Assembly (NCBI RefSeq): GCF_014217785.1
Contig: NZ_CP048814.1
Span: 1,550,001 to 1,614,000 of the forward strand
Source: Rhodococcus triatomae
GTDB taxonomy: Bacteria > Actinomycetota > Actinomycetes > Mycobacteriales > Mycobacteriaceae
Length of the DNA stretch: 64,000 nucleotides
Direction: 5' to 3'
Shown here: positions 21,456 to 56,696 of the stretch, in pieces
How positions within the stretch are numbered: the stretch's first letter is position 1
How the letters are laid out: each line of letters opens with the position of its first letter
Translations under genes and position numbers: made by a program
The notes under the pieces: generated by a model
Databases searched by the model: none
The model's input: only the letters and a program-made list of their open reading frames with translations
Told to the model about the DNA's origin: nothing

Positions 21456-22321
21456 TGCCCATCGATCCCACCGTCGCGCTCGGCGCCGATCTGCCGGCCG
21501 AGGAGTTCTCCTGGACCGCCTCGGACGTCCAGCTGTACCACCTCGCCCTCGGTGCGGGGGCAGACCCGTCGAGCCACCGGGAACTGCGCTATCTCACCGA
21601 CGGCAACCCCCAGGTACTGCCGACGTTCTCCACCGTCGCCTCGCGATTTCACGCCACCGAGGCACCCTCGGTCTCGTTTCCCGGTGTCGACATCGACCTG
21701 GCGAAGGTCGTGCACGGCAGCCAGGAGGTGACGGTGCACCGCCCCATTCCTCCGGAGGGCAAGGCGCGCACCGCCACGCGGATCGCCGAGATCTGGGACA
21801 AGGGCAAGGCCGCGGTGATCGTGCAGGAATCGACCACCAGCGGACTCGACGGGGACCCCCTCTGGACGGCGCGCTCGTCGATCTTCGCCCGCGGGGAGGG
21901 CGGATTCGGCGGCGAGCGGGGCCCGAGCGAGACGCATCCGATACCGGAACGCGCACCCGACAGCGTGACCGAGATCCCGACGCTGCCGCAGCAGGCCCTG
22001 CTCTATCGCATGTGCGGCGACCGCAACCCGCTGCACTCGGACCCGGACTTCGCGAAGGCCGCCGGGTTCCCCGCCCCGATCCTGCACGGGCTGTGCACCT
22101 ACGGGGTGGTGTGCAAGGCCGCCGTGGACGCGGTGCTCGACGGGGATGCCGGACGGGTCGGCGGATTTCGCGCCCGATTCGCCGGCGTGGTGTTCCCCGG
22201 CGAAACCCTCCGGGTGTCGATCTGGCGGAACGACGACTCCCTCGCGATGACGGCGACGGTCGTCGAGCGTGACGACGCGCCGGCCCTGTCCGACGTCGTC
22301 CTCACCCTCGCCCGGTCCTGA
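21455..22321 (+). CDS. hsd4B: MaoC-type 2-enoyl-CoA hydratase (Hsd4B-like)
   Basis: 288 residues with the double hot-dog fold of peroxisomal-type hydratase-2 proteins. The C-terminal MaoC motif is complete: YRMCGDRNPLHSDPDFAKAAGF near residue 183 carries the catalytic Asp and His, followed by PILHGLCTYGVVCKA near 208. It probably hydrates a steroid side-chain or ring-derived enoyl-CoA. The ATG shares a base with the kstD stop and has GGGAGGA upstream, so the two are co-translated. The same kstD-hydratase pair (Rv3537-Rv3538) exists in M. tuberculosis, where the hydratase is called hsd4B; I use the name on that basis. Confidence 0.87.
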   Translation: MPIDPTVALGADLPAEEFSWTASDVQLYHLALGAGADPSSHRELRYLTDGNPQVLPTFSTVASRFHATEAPSVSFPGVDIDLAKVVHGSQEVTVHRPIPPEGKARTATRIAEIWDKGKAAVIVQESTTSGLDGDPLWTARSSIFARGEGGFGGERGPSETHPIPERAPDSVTEIPTLPQQALLYRMCGDRNPLHSDPDFAKAAGFPAPILHGLCTYGVVCKAAVDAVLDGDAGRVGGFRARFAGVVFPGETLRVSIWRNDDSLAMTATVVERDDAPALSDVVLTLARS

Positions 22322-22388
22322 CTCCCGAGCGCACCGATCGGCTCCCGACCGGCCGCGTCCTGTCGGCACACGGTGCGAGGATGCGGGT

Positions 22389-23360
22389 GTGACCACGCAC
22401 GCCCTGCCGTACGCCTCGCCGCTGGAGTTCGCTCCGTTGCGGGCGGTACTCGCCGCCCATGCGGTTCCCGGCGTGGAGTCGGTCGCCGCCCACGGTGTGC
22501 GCCGCACCGTCCCGGTCGACGGGCACCTGGCGCGGGTCACCGTCGACTGGTCGGCAGCGCAGTCGTCCCGGCAGTCGTCGTCCGGCGCGGCGAGGATCGA
22601 GCTCACCGTCGACGGAGCGCCACGCAGGTACACCGACCGGATCGTCCACACCGTGCGGTGCTGGCTCGATCTCGACGCCGATCCCGACCGGCGCCGCCGG
22701 ATGTTCCAGGACGACCCGGTGCTCGGTCCGCTCGTGCAGGAACGGCCCGGACTGCGGATCCTCGGCAGCGCCGATCCGTGGGAGACCGCGGCGGGCACCG
22801 TCCTCGGCCAGCAGGTGTCCCTGGCCGGTGCCCGCACCCTCACCGGCCGCCTCGCGGCCACCTTCGGCCGGCGATCCGGCACGGACGTGGCGTTTCCGCG
22901 ACCCGAGGACGTGGTGGAGGCGCCGCTCGAGGACCTGCGTGCCGCGGTCGGAGTACCGCTCGCCCGTGCCACCGCCGTCCGCACTCTCGCCGAGGCCGTC
23001 CTGGACGGTTCGGTGACCCTCGCGCACCCGTCCGGACCCGAGTTCCGCGAGCGTCTGACGTCACTGCGGGGTATCGGGCCGTGGACGGCCGAATACCTGG
23101 CGTTACGCCTCGGAGACCGCGATGCCTGCCCGACCGGCGATCTGGTGCTGCGCCGAGCGCTCGGCGCCGCATCGGAGGCGGAGGTCCGCAGGGCCACCCG
23201 GTCGTGGGCGCCGTTGCGCGCCTGGGCCGTCTTCCATCTGTGGACCCGGGACAGCTTCGCGGACACGTCCGCCCGGACGGCGTCGCGACCGGTCACTTCC
23301 CGATCACGGCACGGAGCAGTTTCCGGAAATCCGCCGCGACCGCCCCGGCGCGCTCTATAG
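22389..23360 (+). CDS. alkA: DNA-3-methyladenine glycosylase II (AlkA-type)
   Basis: Excises alkylated bases in base-excision repair. 323 residues from the GTG at 22389, with GAGG 8 nt upstream. An N-terminal AlkA-like domain precedes the HhH-GPD glycosylase core: DPWETAAGTVLGQQVSLAGA near residue 130, the helix-hairpin-helix LTSLRGIGPWTAEYLALRLG near 220, then CPTGDLVLRRAL with the catalytic Asp near 248. The last 30 residues are a low-complexity Arg/Ser/Pro tail. It could be an isolated repair gene; no Ada partner is visible. Confidence 0.88.
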   Translation: MTTHALPYASPLEFAPLRAVLAAHAVPGVESVAAHGVRRTVPVDGHLARVTVDWSAAQSSRQSSSGAARIELTVDGAPRRYTDRIVHTVRCWLDLDADPDRRRRMFQDDPVLGPLVQERPGLRILGSADPWETAAGTVLGQQVSLAGARTLTGRLAATFGRRSGTDVAFPRPEDVVEAPLEDLRAAVGVPLARATAVRTLAEAVLDGSVTLAHPSGPEFRERLTSLRGIGPWTAEYLALRLGDRDACPTGDLVLRRALGAASEAEVRRATRSWAPLRAWAVFHLWTRDSFADTSARTASRPVTSRSRHGAVSGNPPRPPRRAL

Positions 23361-23483
23361 GCTTTCCGTGACCTCATCGAGACGCGCGCCGAACTCTGCT
23401 CGACCGAGTGATCCTTCCCGACCGGGTGAGACCAGCCCGACCGGGTGAGCCCGGCGCTACCCAGCATCGAAGGGGGGACCACC

Positions 23484-24005
23484 GTGTCCCGATTCCGTCC
23501 GAGCCTGCGCCGCACGACCCTCGCCGGCGCCGCCGTAGCCTGCACCTGCCTGATGTTCGCGTCACCGGCAGCCGCTCAGCCCGTCACCGATGTGGCCGGG
23601 AGTGGCAGCACCTCCGGAAGTTCCAGCGGGTCGGCGTTCGTGCCACTGCCGATCCCGACTCCCACCGGTCTGGGCGCGCTCGCCGCGGCGAGTACGCAGA
23701 CCGGGAAGCCCTACGTGTGGGGCGGGGTCGGTCCGCACGGCTGGGATTGCTCAGGTCTTCTCCAGTGGGCCTTCCGCCAGGTCGGGGTGGACCTGCCCCG
23801 CACCACGTGGGAGCAGGCCGTGGTGGGAACCAGCATCCCGTTGTGGGCTCTGGCCCCGGGCGACATCGTGGTCCTGCACCGGGACGCGTCCCACATCGGC
23901 ATCTACGCGGGGTTCGGCCAGGTCTTCAACGCCTACGGTCGCGGCGTCCCGGTGGGGCTGACGCCGCTCTCGCACTTCCACATCTACGACATCCGCCGGT
24001 TCTGA
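23484..24005 (+). CDS. NlpC/P60 peptidoglycan endopeptidase, secreted
   Basis: Cell-wall hydrolase. The GTG at 23484 follows AGGGGGG and starts a signal peptide (RRTTLAGAAVACTCLMF, ending near ASPAAA, residue 32). 173 residues. After a Ser/Gly linker and a Pro-rich segment, the NlpC/P60 domain begins near residue 70: KPYVWGGVGPHGWDCSGLLQ holds the catalytic Cys near 94, LAPGDIVVLHRDASHIGIYAG the His near 145, and the third residue should be in VFNAYGRGV. It is single-domain, resembling the small D,L-endopeptidases of mycobacteria. Its 3' end overlaps the convergent hydrolase gene by 22 nt. Confidence 0.9.
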   Translation: MSRFRPSLRRTTLAGAAVACTCLMFASPAAAQPVTDVAGSGSTSGSSSGSAFVPLPIPTPTGLGALAAASTQTGKPYVWGGVGPHGWDCSGLLQWAFRQVGVDLPRTTWEQAVVGTSIPLWALAPGDIVVLHRDASHIGIYAGFGQVFNAYGRGVPVGLTPLSHFHIYDIRRF

Positions 24006-25108
24006 CCCACCTCGATACCGGCCGGCCCGATCTCGCGGCGCGCTCCACCCGTGAGACCGGCGAATCTTCCGGCGCGACGCACCTGTCGGCCTGCCGCACG
24101 TCCGAGCCGGTTCCACCTGCTCACCTGGCGTCGCACGAATCCCACGAGCGAATCGGTCCAGTCCGGCTCCGCGGGTAGCGATTCGACGGCCTGGGTCAGC
24201 AGCTCGTCGAGGGCATCGGACACCAGCTCCGGACACTCGAGCTGCACCATGTGGCCCGCACCCGGCACCCGCAGCATGGTCGCCTCGGGAAGTTGCTCGG
24301 CGATGACGCGCGAGTTCCGCAGCGGTGTGATCAGGTCTCTGCTCCCGCACAGCACGAGCGTGGGTACCCGGGTGAGAACCGGCAACGCCGCGGTCTCGTC
24401 GTGCTGCTCGAACGTGGGCAGGAAATCGACCAGGGTCTGCAGCGGAGTGTCGTTGATCATCGAGTCGGAGAACCGGGTGACCGTCGGGCTCACGTGCCTG
24501 GCCCCGAAGGACGCCGAGCGGATCATCGGGGCGATCACCCGACGGGTCGCGTCCCGACCGCCCTGGACCACCCACGGCAGGCGCTGCGCCGCGACCCGGA
24601 ATCCGGTCACCACGGGACTACCCAGCGTGCGGGCCACCCCGGACTCGCTCAGTGCTCCGGCAGACGTCGACACCAGACCCACGCCGACGACACGGTCGCC
24701 GAAGCTGTCCGGGAACTGACCGGCGTACGAGAGCAGGGTCATGCCGCCCATCGAATGGCCCACCAGGACGAGGGGGCCGTCGGGAACGACCTCCCGTACC
24801 ACCGTGTCCAGGTCGCGCGCGAGCTGAGAAATCGTGCAGGTCGTGCGGCGGGCGCTTCCGGACCGGCCGTGGCCACGGTGGTCGTAGAACACCAGCCGGA
24901 CGGTCGGGCCCCAGACACGCTCGAGGTGCACTCGCTGGAAGTGCCAGCCCTCCATCCGGTTGCAGAAGCCGTGCACGAACACGGCGGTGAGCGGGGCATC
25001 GGCGGGGCCGACCTCGCGGATCGCGAGGGACACGCCGTCCTCGGTCGTCACGACCCGGCTGCGGTCGCTACCGAGCAGGTCGAACGTCTCACCGGCGAAC
25101 CTGTCCAC
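23984..25108 (-). CDS. Alpha/beta-fold hydrolase
   Basis: 374 residues, GTG start at 25108 with AAGGGGC upstream. Oxyanion segment VFVHGFCNRMEGWHFQ near residue 43; nucleophile elbow LVGHSMGGMTLLSYAG with Ser near 118; Asp in LCGSRDLITPLRNS near 260; His in GAGHMVQLECPE near 288. A basic C-terminal extension of about 60 residues (RRQVSRWNRLGRAAGRQ) follows the fold and may contact membrane or nucleic acid. The substrate is unknown. It lies 110 bp downstream of the GNAT gene on the same strand, so it could be the last gene of the NRPS transcript, but no sequence tie proves this. Confidence 0.83.
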   Translation of the reverse strand: MDRFAGETFDLLGSDRSRVVTTEDGVSLAIREVGPADAPLTAVFVHGFCNRMEGWHFQRVHLERVWGPTVRLVFYDHRGHGRSGSARRTTCTISQLARDLDTVVREVVPDGPLVLVGHSMGGMTLLSYAGQFPDSFGDRVVGVGLVSTSAGALSESGVARTLGSPVVTGFRVAAQRLPWVVQGGRDATRRVIAPMIRSASFGARHVSPTVTRFSDSMINDTPLQTLVDFLPTFEQHDETAALPVLTRVPTLVLCGSRDLITPLRNSRVIAEQLPEATMLRVPGAGHMVQLECPELVSDALDELLTQAVESLPAEPDWTDSLVGFVRRQVSRWNRLGRAAGRQVRRAGRFAGLTGGARREIGPAGIEVGQNRRMS

Positions 25109-25218
25109 TGCGCCCCTTCTGCCCGACGGACCATTGATCGAAGGACAACTCCGATCGAAAGATAGCCCGTATCGGCGGCGCGTGGCGATCCGGGGGCCGC
25201 CGGGCGCGCCCGGATGGC

Positions 25219-25915
25219 TCAGCGTCCGCCGACGTCGCTGTCGCGTGGGTCGAAGGGCAAGTCCAGGTAGGACGCCCGCGGATCCGGGACGAGTTTCTCG
25301 AATTCCTCGCTCCGTTCCACCTCGAATCCCCGAGCGAGGTAGTTCTTCATCGCATGTGGGTGGTCCAGTGTCGACGTCACCAGGAACACCCGCTGCGCCT
25401 CGCCGACGAGTTCCCCGTCACCGGCTCCGGGCCGGCCGGTGACGTCGAAACGGTAGCGCCACGCCGCCTCCACGCACGCCGAGAGGAACGACCCGCCCAC
25501 ACCCTGCCCCCGGAACTGTGGCATCAATCCGAACAGCACGATCTCCACCGAGCCGTCGTCGTGCCCGAGTAACTCGAAGAATCCTGCCGGGGTCCCCTCG
25601 ACACTGCCGATCCACAGCTCGACCCGCGGGTTCTCCACCCACTTCGTCCAGTCGGTGTACTGCCACGTGCGGCGGTCCGTCCAGCACACGGTCACTCCGA
25701 CGGCGTTGTACAAGGCATGGCTGAGTTCGTAGGACGCCACTGCCGCATGTTCGACCCGCAGGCCCGGGTGGGGCGGCGCGGGGACGTGGCTGCCGCGGTC
25801 CGACATGGACAGGGTCCACTCCGTCAACGTCAGTTCGCGCGGGCTGCCACGCAACGCGCCGTCGATCGCCGTGCGGCCCGCACCGCCGGAGTCCGCCAGG
25901 TGAAGCCTCGTGTCG

Positions 25916-25932
<17 letters not shown>
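25219..25932 (-). CDS. GNAT-family N-acetyltransferase
   Basis: 237 residues, ATG at 25932 behind GGAGGAG, which lies inside the NRPS gene. The GNAT core is visible: [18 protein letters not shown] near residue 105, [21 protein letters not shown] near 130 with the acetyl-CoA-binding Q/RxxGxG/A loop, and [16 protein letters not shown] near 190. About 50 N-terminal residues precede the domain. The start overlaps the NRPS stop by 17 nt, so it is probably co-translated with the NRPS; it may acylate a precursor or the product, or confer self-protection. The acyl donor and acceptor cannot be assigned. Confidence 0.85.
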
Positions 25933-52565
<26,633 letters not shown>

Positions 52566-52576
<11 letters not shown>

Positions 52577-52667
52577 AGGTCACCGCTCCGGCTGCCGAAT
52601 CCTCGGCCACGGAAACCCTTACTTCACCAGAAATTTCACACATCTTCGAGATGCCGGACCCGTGCAT
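52566..52667 (-). CDS. Possible 33-residue leader ORF overlapping the NRPS start
   Basis: ATG at 52667 with AGGAGGG 6 nt upstream, a better ribosome site than that of the NRPS itself. It encodes 33 residues beginning [13 protein letters not shown] and ending at a TGA 8 nt inside the NRPS reading frame (11-nt overlap). No similarity is recognised. It may be a coupling leader or a chance ORF. Confidence 0.35.
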
Positions 52668-53443
52668 CACACGCCCTCCTCGAAGTCGGTCACTCAACGC
52701 GTTGCTGGACATAACCATTCGTGTCTATCAAATTCGCGTCCCTCGTCTCAATTCAATGGCGAACTGGACGGATGATCAATCCGAGGGCTCGAAAGTGGTT
52801 ACCGGCGAGTTGAATACGCGGAAACCCTCGGGCTCGGGTGTGAGGATCAAGCTGAATTCCACCCGTCGCCCGAGGTCATCGCCGATTTCGCAGTTCCACG
52901 AGTGGTCCGGAGCGGTGTCGTCGACATCGTCGAACAGGCGAATTCGTTACCCCGAATCCACCGGTTCAAACCATGATTGTCATCACCGACCTGCCACAGA
53001 CTGTGCGACGACGCCGACGAGCCCATGAAAGGGTCGCCTTCCCTGGCACTTTCACCGGCACATTCGGCGAAACCGGACAGGATACCGGCGTTCCGACCAT
53101 ACGTCCGCAATCCCCTCCCTGGCCAGCCCACGCCTCACTTCTCCCCGAATCAGGCGGGGCAACTGCACGGCAAACGTCAACAGGACGCGTGTTATCCCCC
53201 AGTGAATCCAGGACATTCACGGGACACGGCCTCGACAGGCCGCCTACCGTCGGCCCCGAGCGCGGCCACGACGGCCCGCCGCGCGGATGTCAGGCAATCG
53301 ATCGGCACACCTTCGGCTCGAAGCGCCGACCCCCATCACCCGAGCTCCGTCGGGCAGGGCGACCGCAGACTCGTGCGACCACGGGCGGGCACGTGCACCG
53401 CGCTCACCCGTCATCGGTTCTCGATCTCTGGGAAGATCTGCCG
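52668..53443. other. Long intergenic region upstream of NRPS and ureide operon
   Basis: About 780 bp between divergent transcription units, visibly less G/C-rich than the genes around it, especially 52680-53220. Apart from the doubtful small frameshifted ORF I see no gene, no iron box (no TTAGGTTAGGCTAACCTAA-like site), no terminator hairpin and no clear promoter hexamers. It must hold the promoters of the NRPS (minus) and the aldolase-like gene (plus). Confidence 0.6.
52776..53026 (-). pseudogene. Possible frameshifted small gene upstream of the NRPS
   Basis: An ATG at 53026 with AGGGAAGG about 10 nt upstream opens MGSSASSHSLWQVGDDNHG and continues about 28 codons. After one missing base near 52943 a second frame reads RLFDDVDDTAPDHSWNCEIG and runs to a TGA at 52776. 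The combined product would be about 83 residues. The second part has coding-like third positions (about three quarters G/C) but no start codon of its own. I do not recognise the protein. This may be a decayed gene or chance. Confidence 0.25.
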
Positions 53444-54670
53444 GTGATTCCTCTCGACCGCATCGACTCCCTGCTCGCCCCTGTCGACCGAGACCTCGAC
53501 CGGCGGTACCCCGGCGACGACCCGGAGGGGCAGCCGCTGCACACCGTGTACGTCTCCGCCGCCGATGCGTCGACCCACACTCCCATCGCTTGGGGAGCGC
53601 ACGCGCTCGATATTCTCGACCGGCACGTCGGCACGCTGCACGACCTCGTCGGCGAGCGGGTCGTCGAGGATGTGCGCGCGGCCCTGAGCACCCGGCCGAT
53701 CCAGGACCTCCGGGTGGACTTCGAGGACGGATACGGCTGGCGGGACGACTCCGTCGAGGACGCACATGCCGTTGCCGCGGGACGGGCACTCGCGGCGCTC
53801 GCCGGCGACCCGTCCGGACCGGATGTGGTCGGTATCCGTCCGAAGGGACTCGCACCGCACGAGCGCAGGCGTGCCATCCGGACACTGGAACTGGTCCTCG
53901 ACGCCGCGGGTGGCGTCCCGGCGGGCTTCGTCTTCACGGTGCCCAAGCTGCGGGCCGCCGAACAGGTCGTCGCCGTGGTCGCGATCTGCGAGGAACTCGA
54001 GCGGGCCCACGAGCTCACGCCCGGCTCGCTGCGGTTCGAACTGCAGATCGAGAGCCCGCAAGCGGTGATCGACGCCGACGGAACCGCCACGGTGGCCCGT
54101 GCACTGCACTCGGCGGAGGGACGCTGCACCGGTCTGCACTACGGAACCTACGACTACAGCGCGGCGTGCGGTATCGCCTCCCGGTACCAGTCGCTGGATC
54201 ATCCGGTCGCCGACCATGCCAAGGCGGTCATGCTCGCGGCCGCCGCCCAGACGGGCGTCTGGGTCTGCGACGGATCCACCCAGGTGGTTCCGACCGGATC
54301 GGATGCGCACGTGGACGCGGCGCTGCGCCGCCACTTCGGGCTGGTCACCCGATCGCTCGAACGGGGCTACTACCAGGGCTGGGACATGCACGCCGGGCAC
54401 CTCGTGACCCGTTACGCGGCGACGTTCGCCTTCTACCGGAGCGCACTCGAGCCCGCGGCCGAGCGGCTACAGGCGTATCTGGACCGAGTGGGCGGCGACG
54501 TCGTCGACGAACCCGCCACCGCCCAGGCGCTCGCCACCGTCGTCCTGCGTGGACTGGCGGCCGGGGCCTTCGAGGAGGACACCGTCCTCGGACTCGGTGG
54601 CGGGTGCACGATCGAGACACTGCGCGCCCTCGTCGCGCGCACCGTCTCGCCGGGCTCGCCGCTCCCCTGA
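53444..54670 (+). CDS. Aldolase-like TIM-barrel protein of ureide operon (HpcH/HpaI or malate-synthase-like)
   Basis: 408 residues from a GTG at 53444 with GGGAAG 8 nt upstream. The sequence looks like the phosphoenolpyruvate/pyruvate-binding TIM-barrel class: DLRVDFEDGYGW near residue 85, VVGIRPKGLAPHERRRA near 127, FELQIESPQAVIDADG near 195 and GLHYGTYDYSAACGI near 230. The Glu/Asp and Arg-containing motifs fit a metal-dependent C-C lyase or synthase acting on glyoxylate. Its place ahead of allantoicase and allantoinase suggests it consumes glyoxylate released from ureidoglycolate. I do not know an experimentally defined reaction. First gene of the operon. Confidence 0.75.
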   Translation: MIPLDRIDSLLAPVDRDLDRRYPGDDPEGQPLHTVYVSAADASTHTPIAWGAHALDILDRHVGTLHDLVGERVVEDVRAALSTRPIQDLRVDFEDGYGWRDDSVEDAHAVAAGRALAALAGDPSGPDVVGIRPKGLAPHERRRAIRTLELVLDAAGGVPAGFVFTVPKLRAAEQVVAVVAICEELERAHELTPGSLRFELQIESPQAVIDADGTATVARALHSAEGRCTGLHYGTYDYSAACGIASRYQSLDHPVADHAKAVMLAAAAQTGVWVCDGSTQVVPTGSDAHVDAALRRHFGLVTRSLERGYYQGWDMHAGHLVTRYAATFAFYRSALEPAAERLQAYLDRVGGDVVDEPATAQALATVVLRGLAAGAFEEDTVLGLGGGCTIETLRALVARTVSPGSPLP

Positions 54671-54753
54671 CCCGTGCGCTCGGCGCGCCGAAAACCGTGA
54701 GGTCGCCTAAGCTCGAGCCGACCACGCCGCCCACCTGGAGGAATGCCCACCCC

Positions 54754-55722
54754 GTGACCGCGCACGACTTCCGTACCTATCCCGACCTCGCGGTCCGCAC
54801 GCTCGGTGGAGCCGTGGTGTGGGCGAACGACGAACTGTTCGCAGAACGCGAAAACCTCATCCGCCCGACCCGTCCCGAGTACCAGCCGTCCACCTTCGGG
54901 CACAAGGGACAGATCTACGACGGATGGGAGACCCGGAGGCGGCGGGTGTCCGGCGTCGACGAGGCGATCGTGCGGCTGGGCGCTCCCGGTGTCGTCCACG
55001 GCGTCGTGGTGGACACCGCATGGTTCACGGGCAACTACCCCCCGGAGATCTCGGTCGAAGCCACCGCGGTGGAGGGCTACCCGTCCGCCGACGAGTTGGC
55101 CGCCGATGCACGGTGGACCACGCTGATTCCGCGCTCACCGGTCGGGGGCGACTGTGAGAACCCCTTCACCGTGGACTCGCCCGAACGTTGGACCCACGTC
55201 AAGCTGACGATGTACCCGGACGGGGGCGTCGCGCGACTGCGCGTGCACGGGGCGGCGAAGCCCGACCCCAGGATCCTGGCGGCGGGGCCGGTCGACCTGG
55301 CGGCGATCGAGAACGGCGGCCGGGTCACGGGATGCTCCAACATGTTCTACGGGTCTCCACAGAACATGTTGCTCCCGGGCCTGGCCCGGGTGATGGGCGA
55401 CGGCTGGGAGACGTCCCGCCGCCGTGACGACGGCAACGACTGGGTAGAGGTCGCGCTCGCAGGACGCGGGCGCGTGTCGCTCGTCGAACTCGACACCTCG
55501 TACTTTCTCGGCAACGCGCCCGGCTCGGCCCGGGTGCGTGTCCGCGACGGGGACGGCGAGTGGATCGATCTACTTCCCCGCACCGCTCTGCAACCGGACA
55601 CCCGGCATCGTTTCGTGGTCGAGGACGCTCCGCCGGCTTCGGAGGCGCGTCTCGACATCTACCCGGACGGCGGGATGGCACGCTTCCGGCTGTGGGGCGC
55701 GCTCGACGAGGCGCAACCGTGA
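54754..55722 (+). CDS. alc: Allantoicase
   Basis: Hydrolyses allantoate to ureidoglycolate and urea. 322 residues from the GTG at 54754 (GGAGG about 11 nt upstream); the ATG at 54743 stops after four codons and is not the start. Two allantoicase (jelly-roll) repeats are visible: STFGHKGQIYDGWETRRRR near residue 48 with VVDTAWFTGNYPPE near 85, and MLLPGLARVMGDGWETSRRR near 207 with VELDTSYFLGNAPGSARV near 245; each ends with an IYPDGGMAR or MYPDGGVAR stretch. The stop overlaps the next start (GTGA). Confidence 0.93.
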   Translation: MTAHDFRTYPDLAVRTLGGAVVWANDELFAERENLIRPTRPEYQPSTFGHKGQIYDGWETRRRRVSGVDEAIVRLGAPGVVHGVVVDTAWFTGNYPPEISVEATAVEGYPSADELAADARWTTLIPRSPVGGDCENPFTVDSPERWTHVKLTMYPDGGVARLRVHGAAKPDPRILAAGPVDLAAIENGGRVTGCSNMFYGSPQNMLLPGLARVMGDGWETSRRRDDGNDWVEVALAGRGRVSLVELDTSYFLGNAPGSARVRVRDGDGEWIDLLPRTALQPDTRHRFVVEDAPPASEARLDIYPDGGMARFRLWGALDEAQP

Positions 55723-56672
55723 ATGACCCCGCGGCGAACGGCCATGCACGCGACATGGTCGGGTATGGCAGGCACGCCCCGGATCCCCGGTGGCCCGACG
55801 ACGCGAAGATCGCCGTCCAGTTCGTCCTGAACTACGAAGAGGGCGCGGAGAACAACGTCCTCGACGGAGATCCTGCATCCGAGACGTTCCTGTCGGAGAT
55901 GATCGGCGCGCAGGCTTTCCCGAACCGCCACATGAGCATGGAATCGTTGTACGAGTACGGTTCCCGCGCCGGGTTGTGGCGTGTGCTCCGCGTCTTCGAA
56001 CGGCGCGGTCTCCCCCTGACCATATTCGCGGTGGCGCAGGCAATGCAGCGAAATCCCGAGGCCGTCGCCGCTTTCGAGGAGCTCGGGCACGAGATCGCCT
56101 GCCACGGATTGCGATGGACCTCCTACCAGCTCACCGATCCTGCCACGGAGCGGCGGGACATGGCCGAGGCGGTGGAGTTGCTCACCGCACTGACCGGGGC
56201 GGCCCCGCTCGGCTGGTACACCGGCCGTGACTCGCCGAACACCCGGTCCCTGGTGGTCGAGCACGGCGGATTCGAGTACGACTCGGATTCCTACGCCGAC
56301 GATCTGCCGTACTGGGTGCGGGTTCCCCGGGCCACCGAGTCCGGTTCCGAGATCGTGGACCATCTGGTGGTGCCCTACACCCTGGACACGAACGACATGC
56401 GGTTCGCGTCTCCGGGTGGCTTCCCGACGGGTGAACAGTTCTTCGCCCATCTCCGCGACGCGTTCGACGTTCTCTACGCGGAGGGCGTCGCGGGTGCACC
56501 GAAGATGCTCTCCGTCGGTCTGCACTGCCGCCTGGTGGGGCGGCCGGCACGCACTGCAGCACTCGAACGCTTCCTCGACCATGTGCAGGCGCACGAGAAG
56601 GTCTGGGTGGCGCAGCGGATCGACATCGCCCGTCACTGGCGGCAGGTGCACCCGCCGCGAGTGGCGCCCTGA
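55719..56672 (+). CDS. puuE: PuuE-type allantoinase (polysaccharide-deacetylase fold)
   Basis: Metal-independent allantoinase that opens allantoin to allantoate. 317 residues from a GTG coupled to the alc stop. NodB-like deacetylase barrel: IAVQFVLNYEEGAENNVLDG near residue 30, SLYEYGSRAGLWRVLRVFER near 77, GHEIACHGLRW near 125, and PLGWYTGRDSPNTRSLV near 165, all as in PuuE proteins. Together with alc it forms the two-step allantoin-to-ureidoglycolate route. Alternative members of this fold act on cyclic imides, so substrate is inferred from context. Confidence 0.9.
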   Translation: MNDPAANGHARDMVGYGRHAPDPRWPDDAKIAVQFVLNYEEGAENNVLDGDPASETFLSEMIGAQAFPNRHMSMESLYEYGSRAGLWRVLRVFERRGLPLTIFAVAQAMQRNPEAVAAFEELGHEIACHGLRWTSYQLTDPATERRDMAEAVELLTALTGAAPLGWYTGRDSPNTRSLVVEHGGFEYDSDSYADDLPYWVRVPRATESGSEIVDHLVVPYTLDTNDMRFASPGGFPTGEQFFAHLRDAFDVLYAEGVAGAPKMLSVGLHCRLVGRPARTAALERFLDHVQAHEKVWVAQRIDIARHWRQVHPPRVAP

Positions 56673-56696
56673 CCCTCGGCGTGCCAGGATCGCGAC

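Noticed and set aside
23417..23448. Direct repeat CCCGACCGGGTGAG twice before the NlpC gene
   Set aside because: Short and with no sign of operator symmetry beyond CCCGACCGGG; probably chance in G/C-rich DNA.
52668..53443. IdeR iron box or MbtH-like gene upstream of the NRPS
   Set aside because: I searched the 870 bp for a TTAGGTTAGGCTAACCTAA-like site and for MbtH motifs and found neither.
54743..54757. ATG at 54743 as the allantoicase start
   Set aside because: It reaches a TGA after four codons; GTG 54754 continues in the allantoicase frame.
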